Assembly (NCBI GenBank): GCA_964438735.1
Contig: CAYTLW010000021.1
Span: 17,254-81,253, forward strand
DNA length: 64,000 nucleotides
Origin: CAYTLW01 sp964438735
GTDB taxonomy: Bacteria > Myxococcota_A > UBA9042
Direction of reading: 5' to 3'
Under the pieces are notes generated by a model. That model did not search any database, was not told where the DNA came from, and saw only the letters and a program-made list of their open reading frames with translations. A program made the translations under genes and the position numbers. The stretch's first letter is position 1. Each line of letters begins with the position of its first letter. Below are positions 19,962-29,413 of the stretch, in pieces.

Positions 19962-21821
19962 ATGAGCCGAACCGCCTGTCGACGTCGTCGCGCCTGTCCT
20001 GGCAGGGCCGTGCTCTGGCTGCTCGCGATCGGGTCGATTGCGGGTTGTTCGACACTCTTCCCTGGCGCCGACGAGGCCGCCACCGCCGATGCCGGCGGCC
20101 CTCCGACCCATTCGCTTGGCATCGTGGCGGTCGATACGTGGCGACCGCCGGCTGGCGACGCGGTCGCGATCGCCCCCGATGCTGGCACCGGTCGACGTGG
20201 CCTCTTCGACGTGGTCTGGCCGGTCGATCTCGGGCAGCGAGCTGCCGACGACGCTGGCTCGAGCGAAGAGGATGCAGGGCCGCCGGATGCGGTGGCGGAT
20301 GTGGGTGACCCGGGCTCGGACGCCGGCCCCGCGGACGATGTGGCGGTCGACGCAGCAGCGGACGTCTTCGAGTCGGACACCGCAGACCCGGACGCTGGCG
20401 GCTCGGACGCCGGCGAATTGCACACGGCCGACCTGGATGTGGCCAATCTGGATGTGAGCGAACCGGATGCAGCAGAGGCGGATACAGCCGCGCTGGACGC
20501 AGGCGAGCAGGACACATCCGCGCCGGACACAGGCGAACCCGACACGACAAACCCCGATGCAGAGACCATGGACGCGGGTCCGATCGACGGCGGCGGTCCA
20601 GATGTCGATCCGAACGTCGAGAGCTGTGACAAGATCGACAACGACGGTGACGGCCTCATCGATGAGGATTGCCTGCCGGCGCCGAACCTGAGCGCCGGTC
20701 AGGTGTGGCTCGATCGCGGCCTCTACGAAAACGCCTTCGGGCCACAGGTCGGACCGCTGGTGGCCGGAACGTTGCCCGCGGAGGGACACCGGATGCTCGC
20801 GGTCGCACGGGATCAATCGCCCAAGGCAGCCCTGCTCTGGGCCGATTCCCTGGTCTCGCCGAGCGGCGCCAGCTGGCTGTCACACGACAAGTGGGCCACC
20901 TCGGCCAATCGCGGTGGCCCCGCCGTGCATGTATCCAGCCTGCTGGTCGGCGGGGCGCCACAGATCCCGGTCAAGGACGGAATCTGGAAGGTCGGCTTTG
21001 CGCGCACCTTGGAACTGCCAACGACTCCCAAAGCGCCGCTGGTGGCCGGCTGGGTCAACGTGAGCTGGCTGCTGGCGCCCAAGCTGGGCAACAGCAAGGC
21101 GAGCGTCGACCTGGACGTGTATTGCATCGGCGGCGCGCCCATGTCGGCGGCGAACATGGCCAAATCGCCCCTGTGGACCGCTATCAGCAAGCGCATCGAG
21201 AAGCTCTGGGCCGGCGCCCAAATCGAGGTGGGCACCGTGACCTTCACCGATGTGCTGGGCAACGATGGCAAGAAGTTCCTCTACGTGGACGACGTGGGCA
21301 ACGCCAACCCCGGCAACGAAATGGACGACCTCTTCGGACTCAGCGGCAAGTACAAGCCGAAGTCCAAGGCGCTGTCGATCTTCCTCGTGGCGGCGCTGCT
21401 GGACAAGGATGTGCCCGTGGCCGCCGGCATCACGGGCCAGCTCGGCGGCCTGGCTGGGCTACCGGGCAGCCGATTGAGCGGCATGGCCATCGCGATGCCC
21501 CTGGACGAGGTCAACAAGGGCATGAAGCAGGACCCCACGGGCGAGCTGCTGGGCGACGTCTACGGCGCGGTCATCGCGCACGAACTGGGTCACTTTCTGG
21601 GTCTTTGGCATCCCATCGAGAGCGACGGCACGTTGCTTGATCCGATTGGCGATACACCGCAATGCAACGCCCCGCCGGGCACGACCGTGTTCGGCTCCCA
21701 GGTCTGCCCGGACGCCGCGAAGAACCTGATGTTCTGGTCGTACCATCCCAAGGCCCTGCAGGTGAGCGACGGGCAGAAGACCGTGGTACGAAGGCATCCC
21801 AGCCTTGTCGCGATCCCCTGA
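19962..21821 (+). CDS. Metzincin-type zinc metallopeptidase lipoprotein with MopE-like motif
   Basis: 619 residues. A signal peptide with lipobox (LLAIGSIAGC) is followed by ~190 residues extremely rich in Asp/Ala/Thr (repeats of DADxAD, DxGEPD type), then a MopE-like metal-binding motif, CDKIDNDGDGLIDEDC. The catalytic domain has HELGHFLGLWH at residues 540-550 (zinc ligands His540, His544, His550; base Glu541) and a downstream NLMFW that fits the Met-turn. The Asp-rich linker probably extends the enzyme from the outer membrane and may bind Ca2+. The substrate is unknown. Confidence 0.88.
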   Translation: MSRTACRRRRACPGRAVLWLLAIGSIAGCSTLFPGADEAATADAGGPPTHSLGIVAVDTWRPPAGDAVAIAPDAGTGRRGLFDVVWPVDLGQRAADDAGSSEEDAGPPDAVADVGDPGSDAGPADDVAVDAAADVFESDTADPDAGGSDAGELHTADLDVANLDVSEPDAAEADTAALDAGEQDTSAPDTGEPDTTNPDAETMDAGPIDGGGPDVDPNVESCDKIDNDGDGLIDEDCLPAPNLSAGQVWLDRGLYENAFGPQVGPLVAGTLPAEGHRMLAVARDQSPKAALLWADSLVSPSGASWLSHDKWATSANRGGPAVHVSSLLVGGAPQIPVKDGIWKVGFARTLELPTTPKAPLVAGWVNVSWLLAPKLGNSKASVDLDVYCIGGAPMSAANMAKSPLWTAISKRIEKLWAGAQIEVGTVTFTDVLGNDGKKFLYVDDVGNANPGNEMDDLFGLSGKYKPKSKALSIFLVAALLDKDVPVAAGITGQLGGLAGLPGSRLSGMAIAMPLDEVNKGMKQDPTGELLGDVYGAVIAHELGHFLGLWHPIESDGTLLDPIGDTPQCNAPPGTTVFGSQVCPDAAKNLMFWSYHPKALQVSDGQKTVVRRHPSLVAIP

Positions 21822-21862
21822 GTACCGCTCGACAGGCCGCTGGCCAGGAGTGAGAGCAGCAT

Positions 21863-22966
21863 ATGGAAGCCGTCGCCGCATTCCTGGAGCGCCTGGGCAA
21901 CGAGTCCCTGCTGGGCAACTCCCTGCGCGTCTACCTGATCGTCGGCATGATCATCGTCGCTGGCGTGATGTTGTCTCGTCTGGCGCGCTTCATCATGGCC
22001 CGCTACCTGCCCAAGGTGGCCAGCTTCACGCAGTCGGACCTGGACGATCGCATGGTCGCGGGCGCCATCGGCCCCCTGTCCGCCATGGTGCTGCTGCCCA
22101 CCTTCCATGTCTGCGTCTACATCCTGGACATGCCCGACGGCTTGCGCCGGCTGCTGGTCGATGGGCTGGTGGTCGCGTTCGCCATCCTGGTGACCACCAT
22201 CGCGGTGCGATCGGTGGACGTGGCGTTCCGCGCGTGGGCGGGCAGGCAGGCCCGTCTCAAGGCGGGCATCGACCCCCAGGTGATCGGTTTCGGGCGCAAA
22301 TTCGCCAAGATCCTGGTCGTGCTGGTGGCCGGGCTGATCGTCATGCAGCGGGTCGGCCTCGACATCATGAGCCTGATCACCGGCCTGGGCATCGGCGGCC
22401 TCGCGGTCGCCCTGGCGGCGCAGGAGACGCTGGGCAATGTGCTCGGCAGTCTGCAGATCATGACCGACCAACCTTTCGCGGTCGGCGACTTCATCCGCTT
22501 CGATGGCATCTTCGGCCAGGCCCGGGACATCGGGCTGCGTTCAACCAAGATCCTCACCGCCAGCGGCGTGCGCGTGGTGGTGCCCAACAAGGTGCTCGCC
22601 GGTGGCGCCATCGAAAACTGCAGCGTGCATCAGGGCATCACGGTGCAATTCACGGTGGGGCTGGTCTATGGGACCACCGCCGATCAGCTGGAGAACGCGG
22701 TCGAATTGTTGCGCCAGATCGTCTCGGACCACCCACACGTGCACAGGGATGTGAAGGTGCACTTCGTCGGCTTCGGCGCCTCGTCGCTGGATCTACAGGT
22801 GATCTACTTCGTGACCAGCTTCGCCGAGAACCTGGACGTGCAGCACGACATCAACATGGCGGTCAAGCGACGTTTCGACGACGAGGGCCTCGATTTCGCC
22901 TTCCCGACACGCACCGTGCACATGCTGGCCGAGGCCATGGCCGAGGGCGACCCGGCCGAGGGTTGA
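21863..22966 (+). CDS. MscS-family mechanosensitive ion channel
   Basis: 367 residues. Three or four hydrophobic helices in the first ~190 residues, then the pore-lining helix and MscS beta domain: GLGIGGLAVALAAQETLGN and QPFAVGDFIRFDGIFG, followed by IRSTKI-like and VPNKVLAGGAIENCS motifs and the alpha/beta C-terminal domain. Opens on membrane tension to release osmolytes. Starts 42 bases after the metallopeptidase gene, so co-transcription is possible. Confidence 0.94.
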   Translation: MEAVAAFLERLGNESLLGNSLRVYLIVGMIIVAGVMLSRLARFIMARYLPKVASFTQSDLDDRMVAGAIGPLSAMVLLPTFHVCVYILDMPDGLRRLLVDGLVVAFAILVTTIAVRSVDVAFRAWAGRQARLKAGIDPQVIGFGRKFAKILVVLVAGLIVMQRVGLDIMSLITGLGIGGLAVALAAQETLGNVLGSLQIMTDQPFAVGDFIRFDGIFGQARDIGLRSTKILTASGVRVVVPNKVLAGGAIENCSVHQGITVQFTVGLVYGTTADQLENAVELLRQIVSDHPHVHRDVKVHFVGFGASSLDLQVIYFVTSFAENLDVQHDINMAVKRRFDDEGLDFAFPTRTVHMLAEAMAEGDPAEG

Positions 22967-22975
22967 CGTTCCGCG

Positions 22976-23299
22976 CTACCAGGCGTCCCGATCAGCGTCG
23001 CATTCGGCGCAATACTCGAGCCAGGGAACCTCTTCCAGAGCCGCTTCCGAGAAGGGTTCCGAACACTCGACGCACAGTCCCCATTGGGGGGTGTCCAGGC
23101 GTTTCTGGGCCCGCACGATCTGATCGAGGAAGAGGCGTAGCCGCTCCTTGGGTTTGATGCCGGGCTTGTCCTCGTCGGGCAGCTTGATGGTGGCCAGGGT
23201 GGCGTTTTCGCCGGCGAGCAGGCGGGTCAGGGCGTGATTGATGTCGCCGCCCTTGCGCAGCAGGTCCCGGCGCAGCTTCTTTTTCTTGTCCGTCGCCAT
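22976..23299 (-). CDS. DksA/TraR-type C4 zinc-finger protein
   Basis: 107 residues. N-terminal helical region rich in Lys, Arg and Leu, then a C-terminal CVECSEPFSE ... YCAEC zinc finger (C-x2-C-x17-C-x2-C) of the DksA/TraR family. It is shorter than classic DksA (~150 residues), and the coiled-coil tip Asp residues cannot be identified with confidence, so RNA-polymerase binding is possible but unproven. It is convergent with mscS and divergent from the acyl-CoA dehydrogenase gene. Confidence 0.85.
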   Translation of the reverse strand: MATDKKKKLRRDLLRKGGDINHALTRLLAGENATLATIKLPDEDKPGIKPKERLRLFLDQIVRAQKRLDTPQWGLCVECSEPFSEAALEEVPWLEYCAECDADRDAW

Positions 23300-23428
23300 G
23301 GCCGTACAATGGCCGATCGGGACCCGTTTGCAAGCGATGGCAGGGTCGGGGCGGCCGCTTGCATCCAGGTGTGCCTTTGATCAACATCTGCGGCCGGCGG
23401 CCCCGACTGGCCGCAGGAGGATTTCAGC

Positions 23429-24289
23429 ATGGAGCACATCGAGGTCATCGGCATCATCGGCGGCGGACAGATGGGCAGCGGTATCGCCCAGGTCGCGGCC
23501 CAGGCGGGCTATCGCGCAATCGTCTACGACACTGCGGCGGCATCCCTGGAGCGGGCGGAGGCGCGCGTGGGCGCGTCGCTGGCCAAGCTGGAGGCCAAGG
23601 GAAGACTGGCCGAGGGAGAGACCGCGGCGTCGGTGCAATCGCGCATCACGACCACCAGCGACTTCGACTCCTTGAGCGTTGCTGATTTCGCTGTGGAGGC
23701 CATCGTCGAGAACGAGGCCATCAAGCGGGAGATCTTCGGCCGCCTGGACGAGCTGCTCAATCCGCGCGCCATCCTGGCTTCGAACACCTCCTCGATCCCG
23801 ATCACACGTCTGTGCGCGGCGACGAAGCGGCCCGATCGCGTGGTTGGCATGCACTTCATGAACCCGGTGCCGGTCATGCGCCTGGTGGAGATCATCCGCG
23901 GCCTGCCCACTTCTGACGAGACCTTCGCCACCACGTGCGAGCTCGCCGAGCGGCTGGGCAAGACGACCTGCGAAGCCCAGGACTACCCGGGCTTCATCGT
24001 CAACCGCGTGCTCATCCCCTTCATCAACGAGGCCTGCTATGCAGTGATGGAGGGCGTGGCCACCGCCGAGGCGGTCGACCAGAGCTGCCGGCTCGGTCTG
24101 AACCACCCGATGGGCCCGCTACAGCTGGCTGACTTCATCGGTCTGGATACGGTGCTGGCCATCGCCGAGGTGCTGCACGCCGGCCTGGGCGACGCCAAGT
24201 ACCGTCCCTGCCCGCTGCTGCGCAAACATGTCGACGCCGGCTGGGTCGGGGTCAAGTCGGGTCGAGGCTTCTACCGCTACGACGACTGA
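23429..24289 (+). CDS. 3-hydroxyacyl-CoA (3-hydroxybutyryl-CoA) dehydrogenase
   Basis: 286 residues, usual length. NAD-binding GIIGGGQMGSGIAQVAAQAG at about residues 8-27, SNTSSIPIT, catalytic His in HFMNPVPVMRLVEII, and the C-terminal helical domain with PGFIVNRVLIPFINEA and GLNHPMGPLQLADFIGLD. Oxidises (S)-3-hydroxyacyl-CoA in fatty-acid or butanoate metabolism. An AGGAGG ribosome site precedes the ATG. It stands alone, without enoyl-CoA hydratase or thiolase neighbours. Confidence 0.95.
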   Translation: MEHIEVIGIIGGGQMGSGIAQVAAQAGYRAIVYDTAAASLERAEARVGASLAKLEAKGRLAEGETAASVQSRITTTSDFDSLSVADFAVEAIVENEAIKREIFGRLDELLNPRAILASNTSSIPITRLCAATKRPDRVVGMHFMNPVPVMRLVEIIRGLPTSDETFATTCELAERLGKTTCEAQDYPGFIVNRVLIPFINEACYAVMEGVATAEAVDQSCRLGLNHPMGPLQLADFIGLDTVLAIAEVLHAGLGDAKYRPCPLLRKHVDAGWVGVKSGRGFYRYDD

Positions 24290-24339
24290 ATCTGCGGCGC
24301 TCGAACGTCGCCATAGCCAGCGGCCAGGGGGAGGGCCTG

Positions 24340-26937
24340 TTGTCCGAAGTGCCAGCCAGGCTGCCGCCCAAGGAGGCGGTCAATCCCTTCTTCCTGGCCC
24401 TGGCCGACGTGGTCCTGCGCTTTCGCTGGCTGATGCTGTTGGGCACGCTGGCGATCACCGTCGCGGCGGCCTGGCAGGTGAAGACCCACCTGCGCATCGA
24501 CAACAGCGTGCGCGCCTTTGTGTCGAGCAAGTCGCGCAGCAACCAGGTCCTGGAGGAGCTGCGCGCCGACTTCGGTCGCGATGACCTCTTCCTGATCCTG
24601 GTCGGCGGCGATGTCTTCAGCCTGCCCTATCTCGACAAGTTGAAGGCGCTGCACGAGGAGATTGAGGGCCTCGAGCTGGAGGAGGAAGAGGACCCGGTCG
24701 CGCAGGCGGAACCCGCCGCACCCGCTGATCCTGCCACCGCAGAGGCCAAGGCGGCTGAATCGGGGGAGGAAGGCGGCGACTTCGACGCAGACTTTGACTC
24801 GGACTTTGCCCAGGGGGATGGCGCCGACGCGTGGGCCGGCGAGAAGGGCGGCTCGGTGGTCGACGAGATCATCTCGCTGATCAACATCCGCGAGACCTCG
24901 TTCGTCGATGGCGGGCTGCACGTCGGCGACCTGATGGATCCCATGCCCACCGCGGCCGAGCTACCGGCCCTGCGCGAGCGCGTGCTCGCCGACAAGACCA
25001 AGGTGGGCCAGGTGGTCGGCGCGGCGGGTAAACACACCGCGATCGTGATCCGCACGCGCTTCATGAGCGAGGAGGAGTCCGACCGCGTCTATCGCAAGCT
25101 GGTCGCCATCGCCCAGGCCCGACGCAGCGCCGACTTCGACCTCAAAGTGGCCGGTCCGCCGGCGCTGGGCGCGGCCATCAACTCCCTGATGCTGGACGAT
25201 CTCGGCGTCACCGCGTTGGTGGCCATCGCCGCCATGTTGCTGATGCTCTTCTACCTCTTCCGCCACCCGCTGGGTGTCATCGGTCCCGTGGGCGTGGTCA
25301 TCCAGGCCGGCTTCTGGACCTTCGGCGTCATGGCCATGGTCGATGTGCCCATGACCATGTTGAGCAACATCCTGCCGGCTTTCCTGATCTGCGTCGGCGT
25401 GGGCGACTCGGTGCACATCCAGTCGGTCTATCGCGATAAGCGACGAGAAGGGATGCCCAACCGCGAGGCGATCCGCCACGCGGTGGCCACGACTGGCGTG
25501 CCGGTGCTGTTCACCACCCTGACCACCATGGTCGGCTTGCTCAGCTTCCGCGCCGCGACGCTGGACGCCATCAGCGACATGGGCACCCTGGGGGCGCTGG
25601 GGGTGTTCATCGCCCTGGTCCACTCGGTCGTCTTCCTGCCAATCATCCTGTCGTTCAATCACAACAGCCTGATCGGCGCCCGCGCCGCCACCGAAAGGGC
25701 GGACTGGCTCGACCGCTTCCTCGGCGTCTGTACCCGCTGGTCGCACGACCCCAAGGCGCAGGCGGGGCATAAGCTGGGTCTGCGCACGACGCCCGCTCGA
25801 ATTCGCGCCATCGCGGCCATGATCCTGGTGGCCGGCGGCTCCATCGGAGCGGCGAGCATGCTGCGCCTGTACCACAACCCCTTGAGCTGGATTCCGCCCC
25901 GCTTCGAAGTCCGACAGGCCTTTGACGAGATGGACGCCCACATCGGCGGCACGGCCAACGTGGCTTTGCTGGTCGACACCGGGCGCGCCGACGGGGTCAA
26001 GGACGTGGAGCTGCTGCGCCGACTGGAAAAGTTGCAGACCTGGATCATGGCCTACGACCACCCGGACCTCGAGGTGGACCTGGTCGGCAACGCGATCTCC
26101 CTACTGGACGTGGTCAAGGAGACCAACCGCGCCCTGCACAAGGGCGACGCGAAGTGGTACCGCCTGCCCGATGACGATCGCGCGCTCTCGGAGCTGCTTT
26201 TCATGTTCGAGAGCGCCGGTCCGGAACAGATGCGCAGGCTGGTGACCAACGACCTGCGCAAGCTGCGCATGGACATCCGTGTGCGCTGGGTCGACGCGCC
26301 CTCCTACGGTCCGTTCACGGAGTACGTGGAGGAGGGAGCCCGCCAGATTATCGGCGATCGTGCCGAGGTGCGCACCACCGGCAGCGCCTACAGCCTGTTT
26401 TCGATCATCGCCTCGTTGATCAGCGATCTGATGCGCAGCTTCGGGCTCGCCTTCGTCGCCATCTCGTTCATGATGATCTTGATGTTACGCAGCGTCCGCC
26501 TGGGGCTGCTGGCCATGGTGCCCAACCTGCTGCCCATCCTGTCGATCATGGGCTTGATGGGCATCACCGGCGTGCCCATCGACCTGGTCAACCTGCTGAT
26601 CGCCTCCATCGCCATCGGCATCGCCGTGGACGACACGATCCACTACCTGCACCACTTCAAGTCTCATCACGACCTCAACGGCGACGTGGAGCAAGCCATC
26701 GGTCACTCGATGAAGCACTCCGGCAGGGCCATTACGGCCACCAGCGTGATTCTTTGCATCGGCTTTCTCGTTTACACCACGGCGGACATGTACAACCTTC
26801 AGCGCTTCGGAGCGCTGATCGCCGCCACCGTGATGCTGGCCCTGTTGATCAACATCCTGTTTGCGCCGGCCCTGCTGCGTACCTTCTATAAGGATCGCCA
26901 ACCGGCCGCCGCTTCGTCCCAGGAGGACCCACCATGA
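24340..26937 (+). CDS. RND-superfamily exporter (MMPL/COG1033 type)
   Basis: 865 residues from a TTG start. The expected layout is visible twice: one membrane helix, a large periplasmic domain, then five helices (first block about 290-440, second block from about 685). The first periplasmic domain contains an unusual acidic Glu/Asp/Ala-rich insert at about residues 107-165. Signature segments include GVGDSVHIQSVYRDKR and AIGIAVDDTIHYLHHFK. Such exporters of the hopanoid/lipid type move hydrophobic molecules. The stop overlaps the next start (ATGA), and the following two genes complete a membrane-to-surface set. Confidence 0.9.
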   Translation: MSEVPARLPPKEAVNPFFLALADVVLRFRWLMLLGTLAITVAAAWQVKTHLRIDNSVRAFVSSKSRSNQVLEELRADFGRDDLFLILVGGDVFSLPYLDKLKALHEEIEGLELEEEEDPVAQAEPAAPADPATAEAKAAESGEEGGDFDADFDSDFAQGDGADAWAGEKGGSVVDEIISLINIRETSFVDGGLHVGDLMDPMPTAAELPALRERVLADKTKVGQVVGAAGKHTAIVIRTRFMSEEESDRVYRKLVAIAQARRSADFDLKVAGPPALGAAINSLMLDDLGVTALVAIAAMLLMLFYLFRHPLGVIGPVGVVIQAGFWTFGVMAMVDVPMTMLSNILPAFLICVGVGDSVHIQSVYRDKRREGMPNREAIRHAVATTGVPVLFTTLTTMVGLLSFRAATLDAISDMGTLGALGVFIALVHSVVFLPIILSFNHNSLIGARAATERADWLDRFLGVCTRWSHDPKAQAGHKLGLRTTPARIRAIAAMILVAGGSIGAASMLRLYHNPLSWIPPRFEVRQAFDEMDAHIGGTANVALLVDTGRADGVKDVELLRRLEKLQTWIMAYDHPDLEVDLVGNAISLLDVVKETNRALHKGDAKWYRLPDDDRALSELLFMFESAGPEQMRRLVTNDLRKLRMDIRVRWVDAPSYGPFTEYVEEGARQIIGDRAEVRTTGSAYSLFSIIASLISDLMRSFGLAFVAISFMMILMLRSVRLGLLAMVPNLLPILSIMGLMGITGVPIDLVNLLIASIAIGIAVDDTIHYLHHFKSHHDLNGDVEQAIGHSMKHSGRAITATSVILCIGFLVYTTADMYNLQRFGALIAATVMLALLINILFAPALLRTFYKDRQPAAASSQEDPP

Positions 26938-27755
26938 ACCGCCCACTCCACGCCCTGCTGGTCGCCCTGCCAGCGTTGATTCTGCTGGCTGATCCGGCCC
27001 TGGCGATCTCGCCATCGGAGACCAACGCAGCGGCCATCATGAAGGCCGTAGAGGCCCGCGCCACGCCGGCCAAGATGTCCAACAAGGTGCAGATGACCAT
27101 CGCCGATGCCCAGGGCCGCAAGCGGGTGCGTGTGGTGCACTCCAAGCAGATGCAGTTCCCCGATGGCACGCGTCAGATCACCTTCATCGCCAGCCCGGCG
27201 GATGTGCGCAACCTGGGCGTGCTCAGCTGGGACTACGACGATGGCAAAAAGGCCGACGACCAGTGGCTGTACATGCCCAGCCAGCGCAAGTCGACGCGCA
27301 TCTCAGCGGCCGGCAAGAGCGGCTCGTTCATGGGCTCGGACTTCACCTACTCGGATATGACCAGCAAGGATCCCAAGCAGTACGACTACAAGATGGTCGC
27401 CCAATCGGAGAAGGTGGACGGCGAGGATTGCTGGAAGATCGAGGCCCGGCCCAAGACCACCAAGGAGAAGCGCGAGACCGGCTACGTCAAGACGGTCGCC
27501 TGGGTCAGCAAGAGCAAGCTGATGCCCTTGAAGTCGATGATGCTGGTTCGTGCGGGCCGCAAGACGAAGATCGTGCGAATGCGCCAGATCAAGAAGATCG
27601 GCGGCTTCTGGATCCCCCACCTGCTCACCGCAGCGGTCGGCCGCAACAAGAAGCGTGAGTCCCAGACCACGCTCCGCTTCACCGGCGTCAAGGTCAACGA
27701 TCCGGCCATCACGCCCGCGGAGTTCACCCAGCGCAGGCTGGAGAAGGGCCTGTAG
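26934..27755 (+). CDS. LolA-superfamily outer-membrane lipoprotein-sorting-like protein
   Basis: 273 residues. A signal peptide (ALLVALPALILLADPALA) precedes a beta-rich domain: KMSNKVQMTIADAQGRKR, then WDYDDGKKADDQWLYMPSQR and STRISAAGKSGSFMGSDF. This is the conserved set of the LolA-like family that accompanies MMPL/RND exporters. It probably carries a lipid or lipoprotein-like cargo across the periplasm. The start overlaps the exporter stop by four bases, and the next gene starts one base after its stop. Confidence 0.88.
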   Translation: MNRPLHALLVALPALILLADPALAISPSETNAAAIMKAVEARATPAKMSNKVQMTIADAQGRKRVRVVHSKQMQFPDGTRQITFIASPADVRNLGVLSWDYDDGKKADDQWLYMPSQRKSTRISAAGKSGSFMGSDFTYSDMTSKDPKQYDYKMVAQSEKVDGEDCWKIEARPKTTKEKRETGYVKTVAWVSKSKLMPLKSMMLVRAGRKTKIVRMRQIKKIGGFWIPHLLTAAVGRNKKRESQTTLRFTGVKVNDPAITPAEFTQRRLEKGL

Positions 27756-27756
27756 G

Positions 27757-29313
27757 ATGAGTGGCCGCGCACCCGCCGCGTGGGCGTGCTCGTTGTTGTG
27801 CTGTGTGATGGTCGCCGCGGCCTGCTGGCTGTCGTCCTCGGTCGCCTGGGCACAAGCCGCGCCCGTCACCCCTACATCCGATGGTGGCGACGACTGGGCC
27901 GACGATGGCGGCGACTGGGCCGATGATGGCTTCGCCGAGGCCCCGGCGGAGGCTACACCCGCCGCTGAGACGGCCGAGCCCGCGCGATATTGGACGACTT
28001 CCGGATTCGCCCGCACCGACTGGGCCTTGTGGACCGAGCGCCTGTCGGACAATCCCTTCGCCAAGGGTCGCCAGAGCGTCGACCTGCGGCTGGAGTACAA
28101 GCGGGGCGACTGGCGCGCGGCGGTGGCCACGCACGTGGCGCATGACCTGGCCTATGCGCACGAGCGGCAGAGCTACGATGAGCCGACGTTGCGGGCCTAC
28201 GAGTCCCTCTTCCAGCTGCGGGACGCCTTCGTGGCCCGGGCGTTGGGCGACTTCGAGATCACCGTGGGCCGGCAGGTGGTCGCCTGGGGAGAGGGCGACG
28301 CCATCAGCCCAATGGACGTGGTCAATCCACGCGACCTGCGCGAACCGTTGCTGTCGGATCTGGACGACATCCGCATCCCCGTGCTGGCGAGCCGTGTCGG
28401 CTGGTTCACGGGCAATCATCGGGTCGAGGGCATGGTCGTACACGAGGCGAATTTCGGCCTGCGGGGGCCGCCGCGGGGACCGTTCAGCCCGCTGCCCTGG
28501 CTGATCCACAACAGCCCGGCGCTGGAGGCGTTCCAGAAGATGCTGCCGCAGATACCCGTGGCAGACCGCTTCGACGCCATCCCGCTGGATTGGGAGCACA
28601 AGCAGGATCGCTGGGACAGGCACACCCAGCAGGCCTACCTGCGCTGGGTCTACAAAGGCGAGGGCCTGGACCTGGGCCTGTACGCAGCGAGTGTGCTCGA
28701 CCAACAGGGCGTGATGGTGATGTCCAGCGACCAGGAAGCGGCCATCCAGAAGGCCATCCTCGCCGGCCAGCCCGAGCCCACGGTGCTGACGTTGGACCAC
28801 CGCCGCTACGAGGTCTTCGGCACCTCCGGGGCGACCACCTGGAGCGACTTCCTGCTCAAGTGGGAGCTGGGATTCGACCATCGGCATCCCTACAACGCCG
28901 GAGACTTCCCGAACGTGGATGTGGTGCGCAGCGACGTGATCGCCGGCATGATCGGGCTGACGTGGCGCGGCATCGACGACACCACCATCGCCATCGAGGG
29001 CAGCAAGGCGCACCTGCTGGACAAACCCGACGCGCTGCTCTTCCCTGTCGACGCGCCGATGCTGATGCTGCGCGCCATGCACCAGGCGTTGCGCGAAGAT
29101 CTCACCCTGATGCTGGCGGTGTCGGCCATGGGCTTGCAGGCAGAGTACGGCTGGTTGGCGCGTGGCGAGGCCGGCTACAAGTTGCTCGACGGGGTGAAGG
29201 CGACGGTGGGGTACGTCAGCTTCCAGCCGACCGAAGAGTTCGGGCCCTTTGCAGGGTTGACGACGCACGACCGGTTGTTCATGCGCCTGCGTTGGGATTT
29301 TGCCGCGCGTTGA
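27757..29313 (+). CDS. DUF1302-like outer-membrane protein
   Basis: 518 residues. After a signal peptide and an acidic Asp/Trp/Gly linker the protein reads as a beta barrel, with the family-like block GRQVVAWGEGDAISPMDVVN followed by PRDLREPL, and a C-terminal run ending FMRLRWDFAAR. DUF1302 proteins often sit beside RND exporters and LolA-like proteins, as here, so it is probably the outer-membrane component or acceptor. The ATG at 27757 immediately follows the previous stop; a longer upstream frame would lie inside the preceding gene. Confidence 0.8.
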   Translation: MSGRAPAAWACSLLCCVMVAAACWLSSSVAWAQAAPVTPTSDGGDDWADDGGDWADDGFAEAPAEATPAAETAEPARYWTTSGFARTDWALWTERLSDNPFAKGRQSVDLRLEYKRGDWRAAVATHVAHDLAYAHERQSYDEPTLRAYESLFQLRDAFVARALGDFEITVGRQVVAWGEGDAISPMDVVNPRDLREPLLSDLDDIRIPVLASRVGWFTGNHRVEGMVVHEANFGLRGPPRGPFSPLPWLIHNSPALEAFQKMLPQIPVADRFDAIPLDWEHKQDRWDRHTQQAYLRWVYKGEGLDLGLYAASVLDQQGVMVMSSDQEAAIQKAILAGQPEPTVLTLDHRRYEVFGTSGATTWSDFLLKWELGFDHRHPYNAGDFPNVDVVRSDVIAGMIGLTWRGIDDTTIAIEGSKAHLLDKPDALLFPVDAPMLMLRAMHQALREDLTLMLAVSAMGLQAEYGWLARGEAGYKLLDGVKATVGYVSFQPTEEFGPFAGLTTHDRLFMRLRWDFAAR

Positions 29314-29413
29314 TCTCGACCCGCTTAGATTTCGCGCGCTTTTCTCAACCCAACGGCCAAGCCGTACTACACTTCTGCCGGAGTTCTGCCCCTGGTTGGA
29401 GCGGAGGGAGCCC

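Noticed and set aside
29314..29413. Possible sigma70 promoter for ompA (TTCTCA/TACTAC)
   Set aside because: The match is too weak to separate from chance.
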